DNA from: Halomonas elongata
GTDB lineage: Bacteria > Pseudomonadota > Gammaproteobacteria > Pseudomonadales > Halomonadaceae
Length of the DNA: 64,000 bases
Reading direction: 5' to 3'
Assembly (NCBI RefSeq): GCF_029081005.1
Contig: NZ_JAJQTQ010000012.1
Location: 57,909-121,908, forward strand
The notes below the pieces were generated by a model, which worked only from the letters and a program-made list of their open reading frames with translations, made no database searches and was not told the origin of the DNA. Positions within the stretch are counted from its first letter, which is position 1. Each line of letters starts with the position of its first letter. Positions 1-9,010 of the stretch are shown here, piece by piece. The position numbers and the translations under genes are program-made.

Positions 1-1310
1 TCCAGCATCACCGCCATGCGTGGATGTACCGGCCAGCGCGCACAGTCGCCCCCGAAGCGAGTCAGGCGATGCTCGCCGTCCAGCACCCCGAGCCGCACCA
101 GTCCATCGCGCCCCGCCGCCAACGCGGCCGGCGCCGGCGGCGTCACCCAGGTCAGCGCACCAGGCTCGGTGATGCCCCAGCGTGCCAGCTCGAAGGCCAG
201 CGGCATCAAGTCACTCTGACGGATCTCCGGCTCACGATCCGGTGGCAGGGGTTGCGCTTCCGACCACAGGCGGTAGCAGACACCCGGCGCCTGGCGGCCG
301 GCACGCCCCCGACGCTGGTCGGCACTGGCACGATTGACCCGGCGCGTCTCGAGTCGTGTGAGACCGGTACGCGCTTGATGGACCGGCAGCCGCTCGCGGC
401 CGGCATCGATGACCTGGCGCACGCCATCGACGGTCACACTGGACTCGGCAATGGCAGTCGCCAGCACCACCCGACGGCGCCCCTCGGTATCCGGTACCAG
501 TGCCCGGCGTTGCGCCGCCAGGGGCATTCGGCCATGCAGTTCATGGATGACGACCGACGACGGCAGACGTTCGTCGAGCCGCCGCCCCAGCCGACGAATC
601 TCGGCGACGCCCGGCAGTATCACCAGGACATCGCCGTCATCGCTGGCCAACGCCTCCTCGACGATCGCCGCTTGATGGCGATCCACCTCGGCGCGAGCCC
701 CCGGTGGCCGGTAGCGTGTCGTCACCGGGAACTGGCGACCCTCACACTCGATCAACGGCGTCTCGGCACCCAGGGCCGCGGCAAGCGCCTCGACATCGAG
801 CGTCGCCGACATCACCAGCAGTCGCAGATCATCACGCACGGTCCGGGCATCCAGCGTCAGGGCCAACCCCAGATCCGCATCGAGGCTTCGTTCATGAAAT
901 TCGTCGAAGATAATGCCGGATACGCCATCCAGAAGCGGATTTTCCTGCAACATGCGCGTAAGAACGCCCTGGGTGACCACCTCGAGCCGCGTCCGGTCGC
1001 TCACCCGCGTTTCGCCGCGCATCCGCACACCGACCGTCTGCCCGACCGGCTCGGACAGCGTCTCGGCCAGGCGAGACGCCGCCAGGCGGGCAGCGACACG
1101 GCGTGGTTCGAGAAGCAATAAGCGCTGGCCTCGGCACCATTCGGCGTCGAGCAATGCCAGCGGTACTCGCGTGGTCTTGCCGGCCCCCGGCTCGGCCACC
1201 AGCATGGCGCAGGCGTGCTCATTCAACGCCTCGAGGATCGCCTCGAGCCGCGCTTCGATGGGCAGCGCCATCGTATCGGCGCCGTGGTGCGTCGTTTTCG
1301 GCATCTTCAT
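1..1310 (-). CDS. hrpB: ATP-dependent helicase HrpB, N-terminal part (cut by window edge)
   Basis: Reading the minus strand from 1310 gives about 436 residues of an open frame that leaves the window at base 1. It is a DEAH-type RNA/DNA helicase of the HrpB family. Visible motifs are Walker A GAGKTT (about residues 42-47), the DEFHERSL box, SATLD, and QRRGRAGR of helicase domain 2. The family is about 800 residues, so roughly the C-terminal half is missing here only because of the window edge. The start at 1310 (MKMPKTT) follows an AAGGA-like ribosome site; ATGs at 1304 and 1271 are in-frame alternatives. It is transcribed away from the purine block and is probably unrelated to it. Its precise cellular substrate is not established for the family. 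Confidence 0.93.
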   Translation of the reverse strand, partial: MKMPKTTHHGADTMALPIEARLEAILEALNEHACAMLVAEPGAGKTTRVPLALLDAEWCRGQRLLLLEPRRVAARLAASRLAETLSEPVGQTVGVRMRGETRVSDRTRLEVVTQGVLTRMLQENPLLDGVSGIIFDEFHERSLDADLGLALTLDARTVRDDLRLLVMSATLDVEALAAALGAETPLIECEGRQFPVTTRYRPPGARAEVDRHQAAIVEEALASDDGDVLVILPGVAEIRRLGRRLDERLPSSVVIHELHGRMPLAAQRRALVPDTEGRRRVVLATAIAESSVTVDGVRQVIDAGRERLPVHQARTGLTRLETRRVNRASADQRRGRAGRQAPGVCYRLWSEAQPLPPDREPEIRQSDLMPLAFELARWGITEPGALTWVTPPAPAALAAGRDGLVRLGVLDGEHRLTRFGGDCARWPVHPRMAVML

Positions 1311-1413
1311 GTCCTTGCCCACTCTCGTCCGAGCCCTGTCGCCATCATGGCCTCCATCCCGTTTTCGACTTGCCAAGGCGCGCCAGCGATTCTAGGCTTG
1401 GCTTTCGACACCT

Positions 1414-1427
1414 TGACCAAAAGGTCA
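1414..1427. promoter_or_regulatory. RutR-like operator dyad before the purine permease
   Basis: The 14-mer TGACCAAAAGGTCA is a TGACC/GGTCA inverted repeat about 50 bp upstream of the permease start. It overlaps a possible -35 (TTGACC, 1413-1418) with a GACAAT-like -10 about 15 bp further on. It has the same length and half-sites as the dyad at 3841-3854 and resembles the known RutR box TGACCA-N2-TGGTCA. The gene for a RutR-like TetR protein lies between the two sites. Binding by that protein is inferred. Confidence 0.7.
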
Positions 1428-1478
1428 GGAAATGACAATTTGACGTTCCGCCCACAACAACAAACAGGGTCCAATGGT

Positions 1479-2855
1479 ATGCAACAGACCACTACCACCC
1501 GCCCCGTCGGGGGCTCGCGCTCGGCCGCGTCCCAACAGGAGGACCTGCCTTCCCTCGATCGCTGGTTCGGCGTCAGCCGTCGCGGTTCCAGCCTGAAGAC
1601 CGAAATTCTCGCCGGCATCGCCACTTTCCTGGCCGGCATGTACATCATCGTGGTCAATCCGGCAATCCTCTCCGATGCCGGTATTCCCTTCGCCTCCGCC
1701 CTCTCCGCGACGGTGCTGATCAGCTTCATGAGCAGCCTGGCCATGGGTCTCTATGCACGCAACCCGATCCTGGTGGCACCGGGCATGGGCATGAATGCGC
1801 TGTTCACCTATACCCTGGTGATGGGCGCCGGCCTGTCCTGGGAGGTGGCACTGGGCTGCGTGTTCTGGTCCGGGGTGCTGTTCGCCACCCTGGCGCTGTT
1901 CAACGTGCGCCGGGCGGTCATCGAGGCCATCCCGCTGTCGCTGCGTTACGCCATTACCTGCGGCATCGGCCTGTTCATCACCTTCATCGGTCTGAAGAAC
2001 GCCGGTTTCATCGTCGGCAGCGACGCCACCCTGGTATCGCTGGGCACCATCGATGCCAGCCTGGTCACCTTCTTCCTCGGCCTGGTGGCCACGGCGATCT
2101 TCGTGATCATGCGTTTCAACGGCGCCTTGATCATGGGCATCGCCCTGACCACGCTGCTGGCCGCGCCCATGGGCCGGTTCTGGGGCGACGAGGTGATGGT
2201 GGCCTGGAACGGCCTGGCCGCCTGGCCCGATTTCGGCGCCGTCATGCAGGTCGACATCATCGGCGCGCTGAAGGTCGCCTACCTGCCGTTCATCTTCGTG
2301 ATGCTGTTCACCAACTTCTTCGATGCCTTGTCCTGCTTCATGGCACTCTCCGAGTCCGCCGGCCTCAAGGATGAAGAAGGCAATCCGCGCAATCTCAAGC
2401 GCTCGATGACGGTGGATGCCTTCGCCTCGATGATCGCGGCACCGCTTGGTACCAGCGCCGCCCAGACCTTCATCGAATCCGGGGCCGGGGTCGCCCAGGG
2501 CGGACGCACCGGCCTGGTGGCGGTGGTCATCGCGCTCCTCTTCCTGCCCTTCCTGTTTCTCTCGCCATTGCTGTCGCTGGTGCCCAGCATCGCCACCGCC
2601 CCGGCGCTGGTCCTGGTCGGGCTGTTCATGATGACGCCGATCAGCAAGATCGACTGGAGCCACTTCGACCAGGCCTTCCCGGCCTTCCTGGCAATCATCC
2701 TGATGCCGTTGACCTACTCGATCACCCTGGGCATCGCCTTCGGCTTCATGAGCTTCGTGCTGATCAAGGCGCTGACCGGCAAGGTGCAGGAAATCAAGCC
2801 GGCCATGTGGGTCACGGCAGCCCTCGCCGTGCTGATGCTGCTGACCACCCAGTAG
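1479..2855 (+). CDS. NCS2-family purine permease (AzgA/AdeP-like)
   Basis: A 458-residue integral membrane protein of the AzgA-like branch of the NCS2 nucleobase transporters, which import adenine, hypoxanthine or guanine with protons. It has the polytopic pattern and family signatures such as GMGMNALFTYT, the GIGLFITFIGLKNAG segment and ESGAGVAQGGRTGL. The start at 1479 (MQQTTTT) was preferred because the longer frame upstream runs through the intergenic region and the divergent hrpB start; the ribosome site is weak. A RutR-like operator sits upstream, and xdhABC, guanine deaminase and adenine deaminase follow nearby, which supports a purine substrate. Which base is preferred cannot be read from the sequence. 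Confidence 0.9.
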   Translation: MQQTTTTRPVGGSRSAASQQEDLPSLDRWFGVSRRGSSLKTEILAGIATFLAGMYIIVVNPAILSDAGIPFASALSATVLISFMSSLAMGLYARNPILVAPGMGMNALFTYTLVMGAGLSWEVALGCVFWSGVLFATLALFNVRRAVIEAIPLSLRYAITCGIGLFITFIGLKNAGFIVGSDATLVSLGTIDASLVTFFLGLVATAIFVIMRFNGALIMGIALTTLLAAPMGRFWGDEVMVAWNGLAAWPDFGAVMQVDIIGALKVAYLPFIFVMLFTNFFDALSCFMALSESAGLKDEEGNPRNLKRSMTVDAFASMIAAPLGTSAAQTFIESGAGVAQGGRTGLVAVVIALLFLPFLFLSPLLSLVPSIATAPALVLVGLFMMTPISKIDWSHFDQAFPAFLAIILMPLTYSITLGIAFGFMSFVLIKALTGKVQEIKPAMWVTAALAVLMLLTTQ

Positions 2856-2871
2856 ACAAGGAAACCTCTGA

Positions 2872-3528
2872 TTACGTGACGGGCTCGGGGTGACGCACCC
2901 CGCAGCCCTTCAGGACCACCCGGGTCAGAAAACGCGTGATGTCCTCGAGATCGTCGTCACCCAGTGCCTCGCGACCGGTGATGCCCAGCACCTGGGCTTC
3001 GAAATCCGCGTAGTGCTGGGTGGACGACCAGATCAAGAAGATCAGCCAGACTGGATCGACCGGGTCCATCAGGCCCCGATCGGCCCACTCCCGGAACACC
3101 GCCGCACGACTCTGCACCCACTCGCGCAACTCGCCACGCAGGTACTCCTGAAGGAAGGGGGCGCCGCCGAGAATTTCGCTGGCAAACAACCGCGAACCTT
3201 CCGGGTGGCGTCGCGACATCTGCATCTTGGAGCGAATGAAGGCGGAGAGCACCTCGGCGGGATCGTCCTGGGCCGAGATGTCATCGAGCATCGCGTTCCA
3301 GCGCGCCATCATGCGTTCCAGCAGGCGCACGTAAAGCTTGCGCTTGCTGCCCATGTAATAGAGGACATTGGACTTGGGCAGATCGGCCTGCTCGGCGATT
3401 TCCTGCAGGCTGGCGCCGCGATAACCGTGCCGCGCGAAGACGCGTTCCGCCGCCGCCAGGATAGCCCTCTCGTTGCGCTGGCGGATCGCTCCGCCCTCTT
3501 GTTCGCTGTACTGCATTGCCTTGGCCAT
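2872..3528 (-). CDS. TetR-family regulator, RutR-like
   Basis: A 218-residue TetR regulator. The N-terminal helix-turn-helix spans about residues 15-65 (EIAEQADLPKSNVLYY). The C-terminal half shares the RutR/YcdC pattern, including SRLFASEILGGAPFL and IFLIWSSTQHYADFEAQV. RutR in E. coli senses uracil and thymine and binds TGACCA-N2-TGGTCA dyads; here the context (purine permease on one side, xanthine dehydrogenase on the other, each with a matching dyad) suggests control of purine catabolism. The ligand is unknown. The gene converges on the permease with a 16-bp gap. The start at 3528 has a GAGGG ribosome site; an ATG at 3516 is an alternative. Confidence 0.88.
   Translation of the reverse strand: MAKAMQYSEQEGGAIRQRNERAILAAAERVFARHGYRGASLQEIAEQADLPKSNVLYYMGSKRKLYVRLLERMMARWNAMLDDISAQDDPAEVLSAFIRSKMQMSRRHPEGSRLFASEILGGAPFLQEYLRGELREWVQSRAAVFREWADRGLMDPVDPVWLIFLIWSSTQHYADFEAQVLGITGREALGDDDLEDITRFLTRVVLKGCGVRHPEPVT
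2886..2902 (+). terminator. Hairpin at the permease/regulator convergence
   Basis: A perfect 7-bp stem CGGGGTG / CACCCCG with a 3-base loop lies 31 bp after the permease stop, inside the last codons of the convergent regulator gene. There is no T-run, so it is at best a weak or transcript-end stabilising structure for the permease mRNA. Confidence 0.35.
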
Positions 3529-3562
3529 GAACCCTCATCAGCTCGACGACAGGTTTAGGAAG

Positions 3563-3703
3563 CACGGCACAAATGCCTGTGCGGGCAAATCGCTACGTTA
3601 CGCGGTGCTCAGAATCCTCACCTATACCGCATAGGCTCCGGTTCTTGCGCTCCGGGCGCCTTGCGCTTTGCTCCGCTCGCCGATTCGTTCAGCGCTTCCT
3701 TGG
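3563..3703 (-). repeat. Dispersed intergenic repeat, family II, copy 1
   Basis: The gene-free stretch 3529-3956 holds this element and then the xdh operator and promoter. Read on the minus strand it contains GAATCGGCGAGC, AAGCGCAAGGCGC-CGGAGC, a CCTAT...ATAGG hairpin, GAGCACCGCG, CGATTTGC and CAGGCATTT, in that order. The same blocks occur in the same order at 48801-49010 on the plus strand. It contains no credible ORF. It looks like a non-autonomous dispersed element, inferred from two copies only. Confidence 0.65.
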
Positions 3704-3840
3704 GGCCATGAGCTTGCCTGACAGCCGCCGTACAGGCAATTCGCCCAGGGTGAAAAACAGGGCGAGTGCTGCCGGCTCCGGCGAGAGACCTCGGCCACCA
3801 AGGATCGTCACAAAAAAACACGACAAAAACTTGCCAAAGC

Positions 3841-3854
3841 TGACCATATGGTCA
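3841..3854. promoter_or_regulatory. RutR-like operator dyad before xdhA
   Basis: TGACCATATGGTCA is a perfect 14-bp palindrome that fits the RutR consensus TGACCA-N2-TGGTCA. It lies between a candidate -35 (TTGCCA, 3831-3836) and -10 (AAGAAT, 3854-3859, 17-bp spacer), a position expected for repression. It is about 100 bp upstream of xdhA and differs by two bases from the dyad at 1414-1427. Confidence 0.75.
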
Positions 3855-3956
3855 AGAATTGAGGTATCATCTTTACACGGCCTGGGAAAGTCGTGCTTTC
3901 CCGATACGCTTTTCCACTACGCTTTTCCGAAACAACGACGACAAACGGAGCCGGCC

Positions 3957-5462
3957 ATGATCGACTTCTATCTGAATGGCGAGCGACGTCGCTGCAGTGA
4001 CGTACCCGCCGACACCAGCCTGCTCGAGCTGCTGCGCGTGCACCTCGGTCGAACCGGGACCAAGGAAGGCTGCGCCTCCGGCGACTGCGGCGCCTGCACC
4101 GTGGCCATCGGCGAGCCGGACGCCCTGGGTGAACTGGCCTATCGCAACGCCAACGCCTGCATCCTGCCCGCCCATCAGATCGATGGCTGTCACCTGGTCA
4201 CCGTGGAAGGTCTGGCCCGGGGCGACGAGCTGCATCCGGCCCAGGCCGCCATGGTCGATCACCATGGCAGCCAGTGCGGGTTCTGCACGCCAGGCATCGT
4301 GATGTCGCTGTTCACCCTCCATGAACAGCAACGCCGCACGCCCGCCCCGCTGACTCAGGAACGTCTCGAGGCGGCGCTGGGCGGCAATCTGTGTCGTTGC
4401 ACCGGCTATCGCCCGATCCGCGATGCCGCGCTCAGCATGGGCGACTACCCCGATGTCCGCCCCGCCTGGGCCGATGAACCGCACCTGAGCAGTAATGTCG
4501 CCTGGCTGCGTCGCACCGACGACGACGAGCCGGCCACCGCCGGCCACTATGTCGCTCCCCAGGACATCGCCGCCCTGCGCGACCTCAAGCGTCGACGCCC
4601 GAAGGCAAGGCTGGTGGCCGGCGGCACCGACCTGTGGCTGGAAAGCACGCAACAGCTCAAGCCCCTCGACGACATCATCGACGTGCGGCAGGTGGCCGAG
4701 CTCACCAGCATCGACGAGACCCATGACGGCTGGTGGATCGGCGCGGCGGTGACGCTCGCCGACATGACGCCGCTGCTCGCCGAGCATTACCCGGCCTTCG
4801 AGCACCTGATGCACCGTTTCGCCTCGTCGCAGATCCGCAACCGCGGGACCCTGGGCGGCAATATCGCCAACGCCTCGCCGATCGGCGACACCCCGCCGGT
4901 CATGCTGGCCCTGGATGCCCGGCTGCGCCTGGACGGCCCCGACGGCGCCCGCGAGCTGCCGCTGTCGGAGTTCTTCCTCGACTACCGCAAGACGGCCCTG
5001 GGCGAGAACGAATTCATTGCCGCCATCTTCCTGCCGCGCCCGACACCGGCACAGCAACTCAAGGTGTGGAAGCTGTCCAAGCGTCGGGAGGACGATATCT
5101 CGGCGATACTCGCCGCCTTCGCCTGGCGGCTGGAGGATGGCGTGATGCGTGACGTTCGCCTGGGCTTCGGCGGCATGGCCGCCATCCCCCGACGCGCCAC
5201 CGAAACCGAGGCCGCCCTGGAAGGGCGCGCGCCCGACCCCGCCGTCTTCGCCGCCGCCCGCGCAGTGCTGTGCGAGGAATTGACGCCGATGAGCGATGTA
5301 CGGGGTAGCGCCGAATACCGCCGTACCGCCGCCGGCAACATGCTCGAACGCCTGCGCCTGATGATCGAGGCCGACATGCCCGCCGCCGAGGCGACGCCGA
5401 ACAATGACAGTGACAACAATGATTCAGCGACCAAGGTGACTCTCGATGCGTACGCTCACTAG
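3957..5462 (+). CDS. xdhA: Xanthine dehydrogenase small subunit XdhA (2Fe-2S and FAD)
   Basis: A 501-residue subunit of the bacterial XdhAB molybdoenzyme that oxidises hypoxanthine to xanthine and then urate. The N-terminal ferredoxin domain has cluster ligands C39, C44, C47, C68; the second cluster uses C107, C110, C146, C148 (CGFC and CRC). The FAD domain follows, with AGGTD near 221-225 and RGTLGGNIANASPIGD near 296-311. The start at 3957 (MIDFYLNGERR) matches the family N-terminus; the longer frame upstream would run through the operator and repeat. Its 3' end overlaps xdhB by 17 bp, so translation is likely coupled. Regulation by the adjacent RutR-like protein is inferred from the upstream dyad. 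Confidence 0.95.
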   Translation: MIDFYLNGERRRCSDVPADTSLLELLRVHLGRTGTKEGCASGDCGACTVAIGEPDALGELAYRNANACILPAHQIDGCHLVTVEGLARGDELHPAQAAMVDHHGSQCGFCTPGIVMSLFTLHEQQRRTPAPLTQERLEAALGGNLCRCTGYRPIRDAALSMGDYPDVRPAWADEPHLSSNVAWLRRTDDDEPATAGHYVAPQDIAALRDLKRRRPKARLVAGGTDLWLESTQQLKPLDDIIDVRQVAELTSIDETHDGWWIGAAVTLADMTPLLAEHYPAFEHLMHRFASSQIRNRGTLGGNIANASPIGDTPPVMLALDARLRLDGPDGARELPLSEFFLDYRKTALGENEFIAAIFLPRPTPAQQLKVWKLSKRREDDISAILAAFAWRLEDGVMRDVRLGFGGMAAIPRRATETEAALEGRAPDPAVFAAARAVLCEELTPMSDVRGSAEYRRTAAGNMLERLRLMIEADMPAAEATPNNDSDNNDSATKVTLDAYAH

Positions 5463-7875
5463 GCTCTCCCCTTCCCCCGACACCACCGAGCGCCAGGGAT
5501 CGGCCGGCGCGGCCCGTGCCCACGAGAGCGCCATCAAGCACGTGACCGGGCGCGCCGCCTATATCGACGATCAACCGGCACCGGCCGACACCCTGCATGT
5601 CGCGCTCGGCCTCTCGCCGGTGGCCCATGGCTGGCTCAACCGTCTGGACCTGGAGAAGGTCAGGTCCGCCCCCGGTGTGGTCGACGTCATCACCCTGGCA
5701 GACGTCCCCGGCCATACCGACATTGGTCCGGTGTTTCCGGGCGATCCGATCTTTGCCGGCGACGAGATCAGTTATGTCGGCCAGTGCCTGTTCGCGGTCG
5801 CCGCCGATACCCACAAGGCGGCGCGACTGGCCGTCAAGGAAGCCGTGGTCGAGATCGACGAACGCCCGGCCTGTCTCGATCCGGTGGCGGCCACCGAGCG
5901 CGAGGAATTCGTGCGGCCCACCCATGTCCAGGAGCGCGGCGATTGGCAGAACGCCCTTGAGGAAGCCCCCCACCGACTCGAGGGCGAGCAGTTCGTCGGC
6001 GGCCAGGAACACTTCTATCTCGAGGGGCAGGCCTGCCTGGTGGTCCCCAGCGAGGACGAAGGCGTGATGGTCTACACCTCCAACCAGCACCCCAGCGAGA
6101 CGCAGAAGCTGGTTGCCGAGGTCCTCGACATCCCCTTCCATGCCGTCACCATGGAGATGCGCCGCATGGGCGGCGGCTTCGGCGGCAAGGAAACCCAGGC
6201 CTCTCCCTGGGCCTGCATCGCCGCCATCATCGCCCGGCGCACCGGCCGGGCCGCCAAGCTGCGCCTGCCCCGCGCCGAGGACACCCGCGCCACCGGCAAG
6301 CGCCATCCCTTCAATAACCGCTATCGTCTCGGCTTCGACGACCGCGGAGTACTGGCCGGCGGCGAGATTACCGTCATCGGCGACTGCGGCTATTCGCCGG
6401 ATCTCTCCGACGCCGTGGTCGACCGCGCCATGTTCCATGCCGACAACGCCTACTCCCTGGGCGACGCCCGAGTCACGGGCCATCGGGCGCGAACCAACAC
6501 CGCCTCGAACACCGCTTTCCGAGGCTTCGGCGGCCCTCAGGGCATGATGATCATAGAGCGGGCCATGGACGACATCGCCCGCCACCTCGGCGAGGACCCG
6601 CTGACCATCCGCAAGCGCAATCTCTATCGCGCCGAGGATACGAACGGGACATCCCGCGATACCACGCATTATGGGCAGCGGGTCGAGCAACTGAGCCTGC
6701 TACACGACATCGTCGCCCAGCTCGAGACGAGCAGCGACTACTGGCAGCGACGCCGGGAAATCACCGCCTTCAACGCGGCCAGCCCGATCATCAAGAAGGG
6801 CCTGGCGCTGACCCCGGTGAAATTTGGCATCTCCTTCACCGTACAGCACCTCAACCAGGCCGGCGCCCTGCTGCTCGTCTACACCGACGGCAGCGTGATG
6901 ATCAACCACGGCGGCACCGAGATGGGCCAGGGCCTGCACACCAAAGTCTGCCAGGTCGTAGCCCGGGAACTGGGGCTCGATCTGGAGCGCGTGCGCATCA
7001 GCGCAACGCGTACCGACAAGGTGCCCAACACCTCGCCCACCGCCGCCTCCAGCGGCGCCGACCTCAATGGCCAGGCGGCTCGGGACGCGGCGAGCAAGCT
7101 GCGCGAGCGGCTGTTCGATTTCGCCGCCGAGCATTTCGACCAGGGAAATGGCGGACTCGACCGGGAAGCCATGCGTCTGGAAGACGGCCATCTGGTGGCA
7201 GGTATCGGCGAGAGCGAACAGCGCATCCCCTGGGGCGAGCTGGTCCAGGCCGCCTACATGGGGCGCGTCTCGCTCTCCGAGAAGGGCTTCTACGCCACGC
7301 CGCTGATCCACTATGACCGTGCCAGCGGCCGTGGTCGCCCCTTCTACTACTTCGCCCATGGCGCCGCCGTGGCCGAGGTCGAGGTCGACACCCTGTCCGG
7401 CGAGTATCGACTGAGCCGCGCCGACATCCTGCACGACGTCGGTGACTCCCTGAATCCGGCCATCGATATCGGCCAGGTCGAGGGTGCCTTCATCCAGGGC
7501 ATGGGCTGGTTGACCAGCGAGGAGCTGAAGTGGAACGACGCCGGACGACTGGTTTCCGACGGCCCCTCCACCTACAAGATCCCGGCCTTCGGCGACCTGC
7601 CGCCGACCTTCAACGTCGAGCTGCTGCAGGGACACCCCAATTCCCAGGCCAGTATCTATCGCTCCAAGGCGGTGGGCGAACCGCCCTTCATGCTCGGCAT
7701 CTCGGTCTGGTCGGCGCTGCGCGACGCCCTGGCCAGCCTGGTCGACTACCGCGAGTGCCCGGCACTGGACACCCCGGCCACACCGGAGCGTGTGCTGATG
7801 GTCGCCGAAGCCCTGCGGCGGCGACGCGCCGAGGACGCCACCACGCCCAGGAGATCCGATCATGCCCCGGCATGA
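5446..7875 (+). CDS. xdhB: Xanthine dehydrogenase molybdopterin-binding subunit XdhB
   Basis: An 809-residue catalytic subunit that binds the molybdenum cofactor. Family motifs present are RRMGGGFGGKE, AFRGFGGPQGM, the glutamine/glycine-rich GGTEMGQGLHTK, and the C-terminal AVGEPPFML in which Glu745 corresponds to the catalytic glutamate of xanthine dehydrogenases. It overlaps xdhA at its start and xdhC at its end (14 bp), as expected for a tightly coupled xdhABC operon. The length is typical of the split (two-subunit) enzyme. It is cytoplasmic, with no signal peptide. Confidence 0.95.
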   Translation: MRTLTRLSPSPDTTERQGSAGAARAHESAIKHVTGRAAYIDDQPAPADTLHVALGLSPVAHGWLNRLDLEKVRSAPGVVDVITLADVPGHTDIGPVFPGDPIFAGDEISYVGQCLFAVAADTHKAARLAVKEAVVEIDERPACLDPVAATEREEFVRPTHVQERGDWQNALEEAPHRLEGEQFVGGQEHFYLEGQACLVVPSEDEGVMVYTSNQHPSETQKLVAEVLDIPFHAVTMEMRRMGGGFGGKETQASPWACIAAIIARRTGRAAKLRLPRAEDTRATGKRHPFNNRYRLGFDDRGVLAGGEITVIGDCGYSPDLSDAVVDRAMFHADNAYSLGDARVTGHRARTNTASNTAFRGFGGPQGMMIIERAMDDIARHLGEDPLTIRKRNLYRAEDTNGTSRDTTHYGQRVEQLSLLHDIVAQLETSSDYWQRRREITAFNAASPIIKKGLALTPVKFGISFTVQHLNQAGALLLVYTDGSVMINHGGTEMGQGLHTKVCQVVARELGLDLERVRISATRTDKVPNTSPTAASSGADLNGQAARDAASKLRERLFDFAAEHFDQGNGGLDREAMRLEDGHLVAGIGESEQRIPWGELVQAAYMGRVSLSEKGFYATPLIHYDRASGRGRPFYYFAHGAAVAEVEVDTLSGEYRLSRADILHDVGDSLNPAIDIGQVEGAFIQGMGWLTSEELKWNDAGRLVSDGPSTYKIPAFGDLPPTFNVELLQGHPNSQASIYRSKAVGEPPFMLGISVWSALRDALASLVDYRECPALDTPATPERVLMVAEALRRRRAEDATTPRRSDHAPA

Positions 7876-8743
7876 CACCACGGCGGCGGGGGCCTGGCAC
7901 GGGGCCCTCGATCGGCTGCAGCGACAGGCACGGCCCCACGCCCTGGCCAGCGTGGTGGGCACGGCGGGGTCCACCCCTCGGGAGCCCGGCACCAAGATGG
8001 TGATCACGCCCGATGCCATCCACGACACCCTCGGCGGCGGCAGCTTCGAGTACCAGGTGATCGAGGTTGCCCGCGCCGCCCTGGCCGCCGGCGAGGGTGG
8101 CAGCCACCTCGAGGCGTTCCCGCTGGGCGGCCGCTCCGGTCAGTGCTGCGGCGGCTACGTTCATGTGCTGATCGAGGTCTTCACCGGCGCGGAGATGACG
8201 GTAGCGCTGTTCGGCGCCGGGCATGTGGGCCAGGCGCTGATCGAGATACTCGCCCCGCTGCCCTGGCGCCTGCTGTGGTTCGACAGCCGGGATGATGCCT
8301 TCCCGGCCGACGCCGAGTCCCGGGAGCGCCTGAGTTGCCGGCGCATCGCCGTCGGCCCCGAGGGCGTCGACGTTGCCGCCGCCGTGGACTCGCTGCCCAC
8401 GGGATGCCACGCCCTGGTGATGACCCATGATCACGCCGAGGACCGTGCCCTGGTCGATGCCCTGCTGCGGCGCGGCGACTGCGCCTCGCTCGGCCTGATC
8501 GGCTCGGCCTCCAAGTGGGCGAGCTTTCGCCGACGACTCGGCGATGCCGGCCACGATGCCTCGGCCCTGGACACTGTGCGCTGCCCGATCGGCGTGCCCG
8601 GCGCCAAGGGCAAGCGGCCTTACGAGATCGCCCTGGCGACCGCCGCCGAATTGCTCACGCTCAAGCCGGACATCCAGCGACCGGACCGGCTCGGCGTGGC
8701 CCCCGAGACCCTGCGTGACGCTTTCAAGCCGTCACACGACTGA
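7862..8743 (+). CDS. xdhC: Xanthine dehydrogenase accessory protein XdhC
   Basis: A 293-residue XdhC/CoxI family protein that binds molybdenum cofactor, promotes its sulfuration and delivers it to XdhB. The N-terminal XdhC domain includes ASVVGTAGSTPREPGTKM and SGQCCGGYVHV; the C-terminal half is the Rossmann-like part starting at VALFGAGHVGQAL. It is the third gene of the operon and starts within the last codons of xdhB. The next gene, for guanine deaminase, begins 267 bp later beyond a repeat element, so it may or may not share the transcript. Confidence 0.93.
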   Translation: MPRHDTTAAGAWHGALDRLQRQARPHALASVVGTAGSTPREPGTKMVITPDAIHDTLGGGSFEYQVIEVARAALAAGEGGSHLEAFPLGGRSGQCCGGYVHVLIEVFTGAEMTVALFGAGHVGQALIEILAPLPWRLLWFDSRDDAFPADAESRERLSCRRIAVGPEGVDVAAAVDSLPTGCHALVMTHDHAEDRALVDALLRRGDCASLGLIGSASKWASFRRRLGDAGHDASALDTVRCPIGVPGAKGKRPYEIALATAAELLTLKPDIQRPDRLGVAPETLRDAFKPSHD

Positions 8744-8785
8744 GCAGCTTTCTCAGACAAGACACCGTAGATGAGCTTTCCCGGC

Positions 8786-8870
8786 GACAAGCCTTCGCGA
8801 GGGCGCTGTGAACCCTTCCCTGGGCGCTACATCCGCCCTGCGGCGCTCCCGTCTCCTGCTCCGCTTGCAG
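8786..8870 (+). repeat. 85-bp palindromic element, family I, copy A (diverged)
   Basis: This copy lies in the xdhC-guaD gap. It shares GGGCGCTGTGAACCCTTCCC and TGGGCGCTAC with the copy at 13333-13417, and begins GACAAGCC with a partly matching GCTTGC at its far end. The right half is diverged. It is followed at 8876-8899 by a separate 9-bp hairpin (GGGCTGGCC / GGCCAGCCC, loop TTCCAT) of the same loop style as the element's inner hairpins. Confidence 0.65.
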
Positions 8871-8980
8871 GACCTGGGCTGGCCTTCCATGGCCAGCCCG
8901 TTCGGCGGCATGCGCCTCACCCATGGCGGATGACCCTCGCTCCGCCTTATCACCGGCGCTCATCTCGCTCGATGCATGAC

Positions 8981-8992
8981 TCGGTATACCGA
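8981..8992. promoter_or_regulatory. 12-bp palindrome just upstream of guaD
   Basis: TCGGTATACCGA is a perfect palindrome ending 18 bp before the guaD start, just ahead of its GGAG ribosome site. The core CGGTATACCG occurs again at 10389-10398, in the loop of the hairpin after guaD. It could be an operator; the binding protein is unknown. Confidence 0.35.
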
Positions 8993-9010
8993 CGCCGACT
9001 GGAGAGTTTT

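Noticed and set aside
24..1121. 365-residue plus-strand ORF opposite hrpB
   Set aside because: Shadow of the hrpB frame in high-GC DNA; low-complexity Arg/Gln/His-rich translation with no domain, while the minus strand has intact helicase motifs.
1425..2663. 412-residue minus-strand ORF opposite the permease
   Set aside because: His/Gln/Gly-rich antisense artefact; the plus strand encodes a clear NCS2 permease.
5059..6690. 543-residue minus-strand ORF opposite xdhA/xdhB
   Set aside because: Antisense of conserved molybdoenzyme genes; no recognisable motif.
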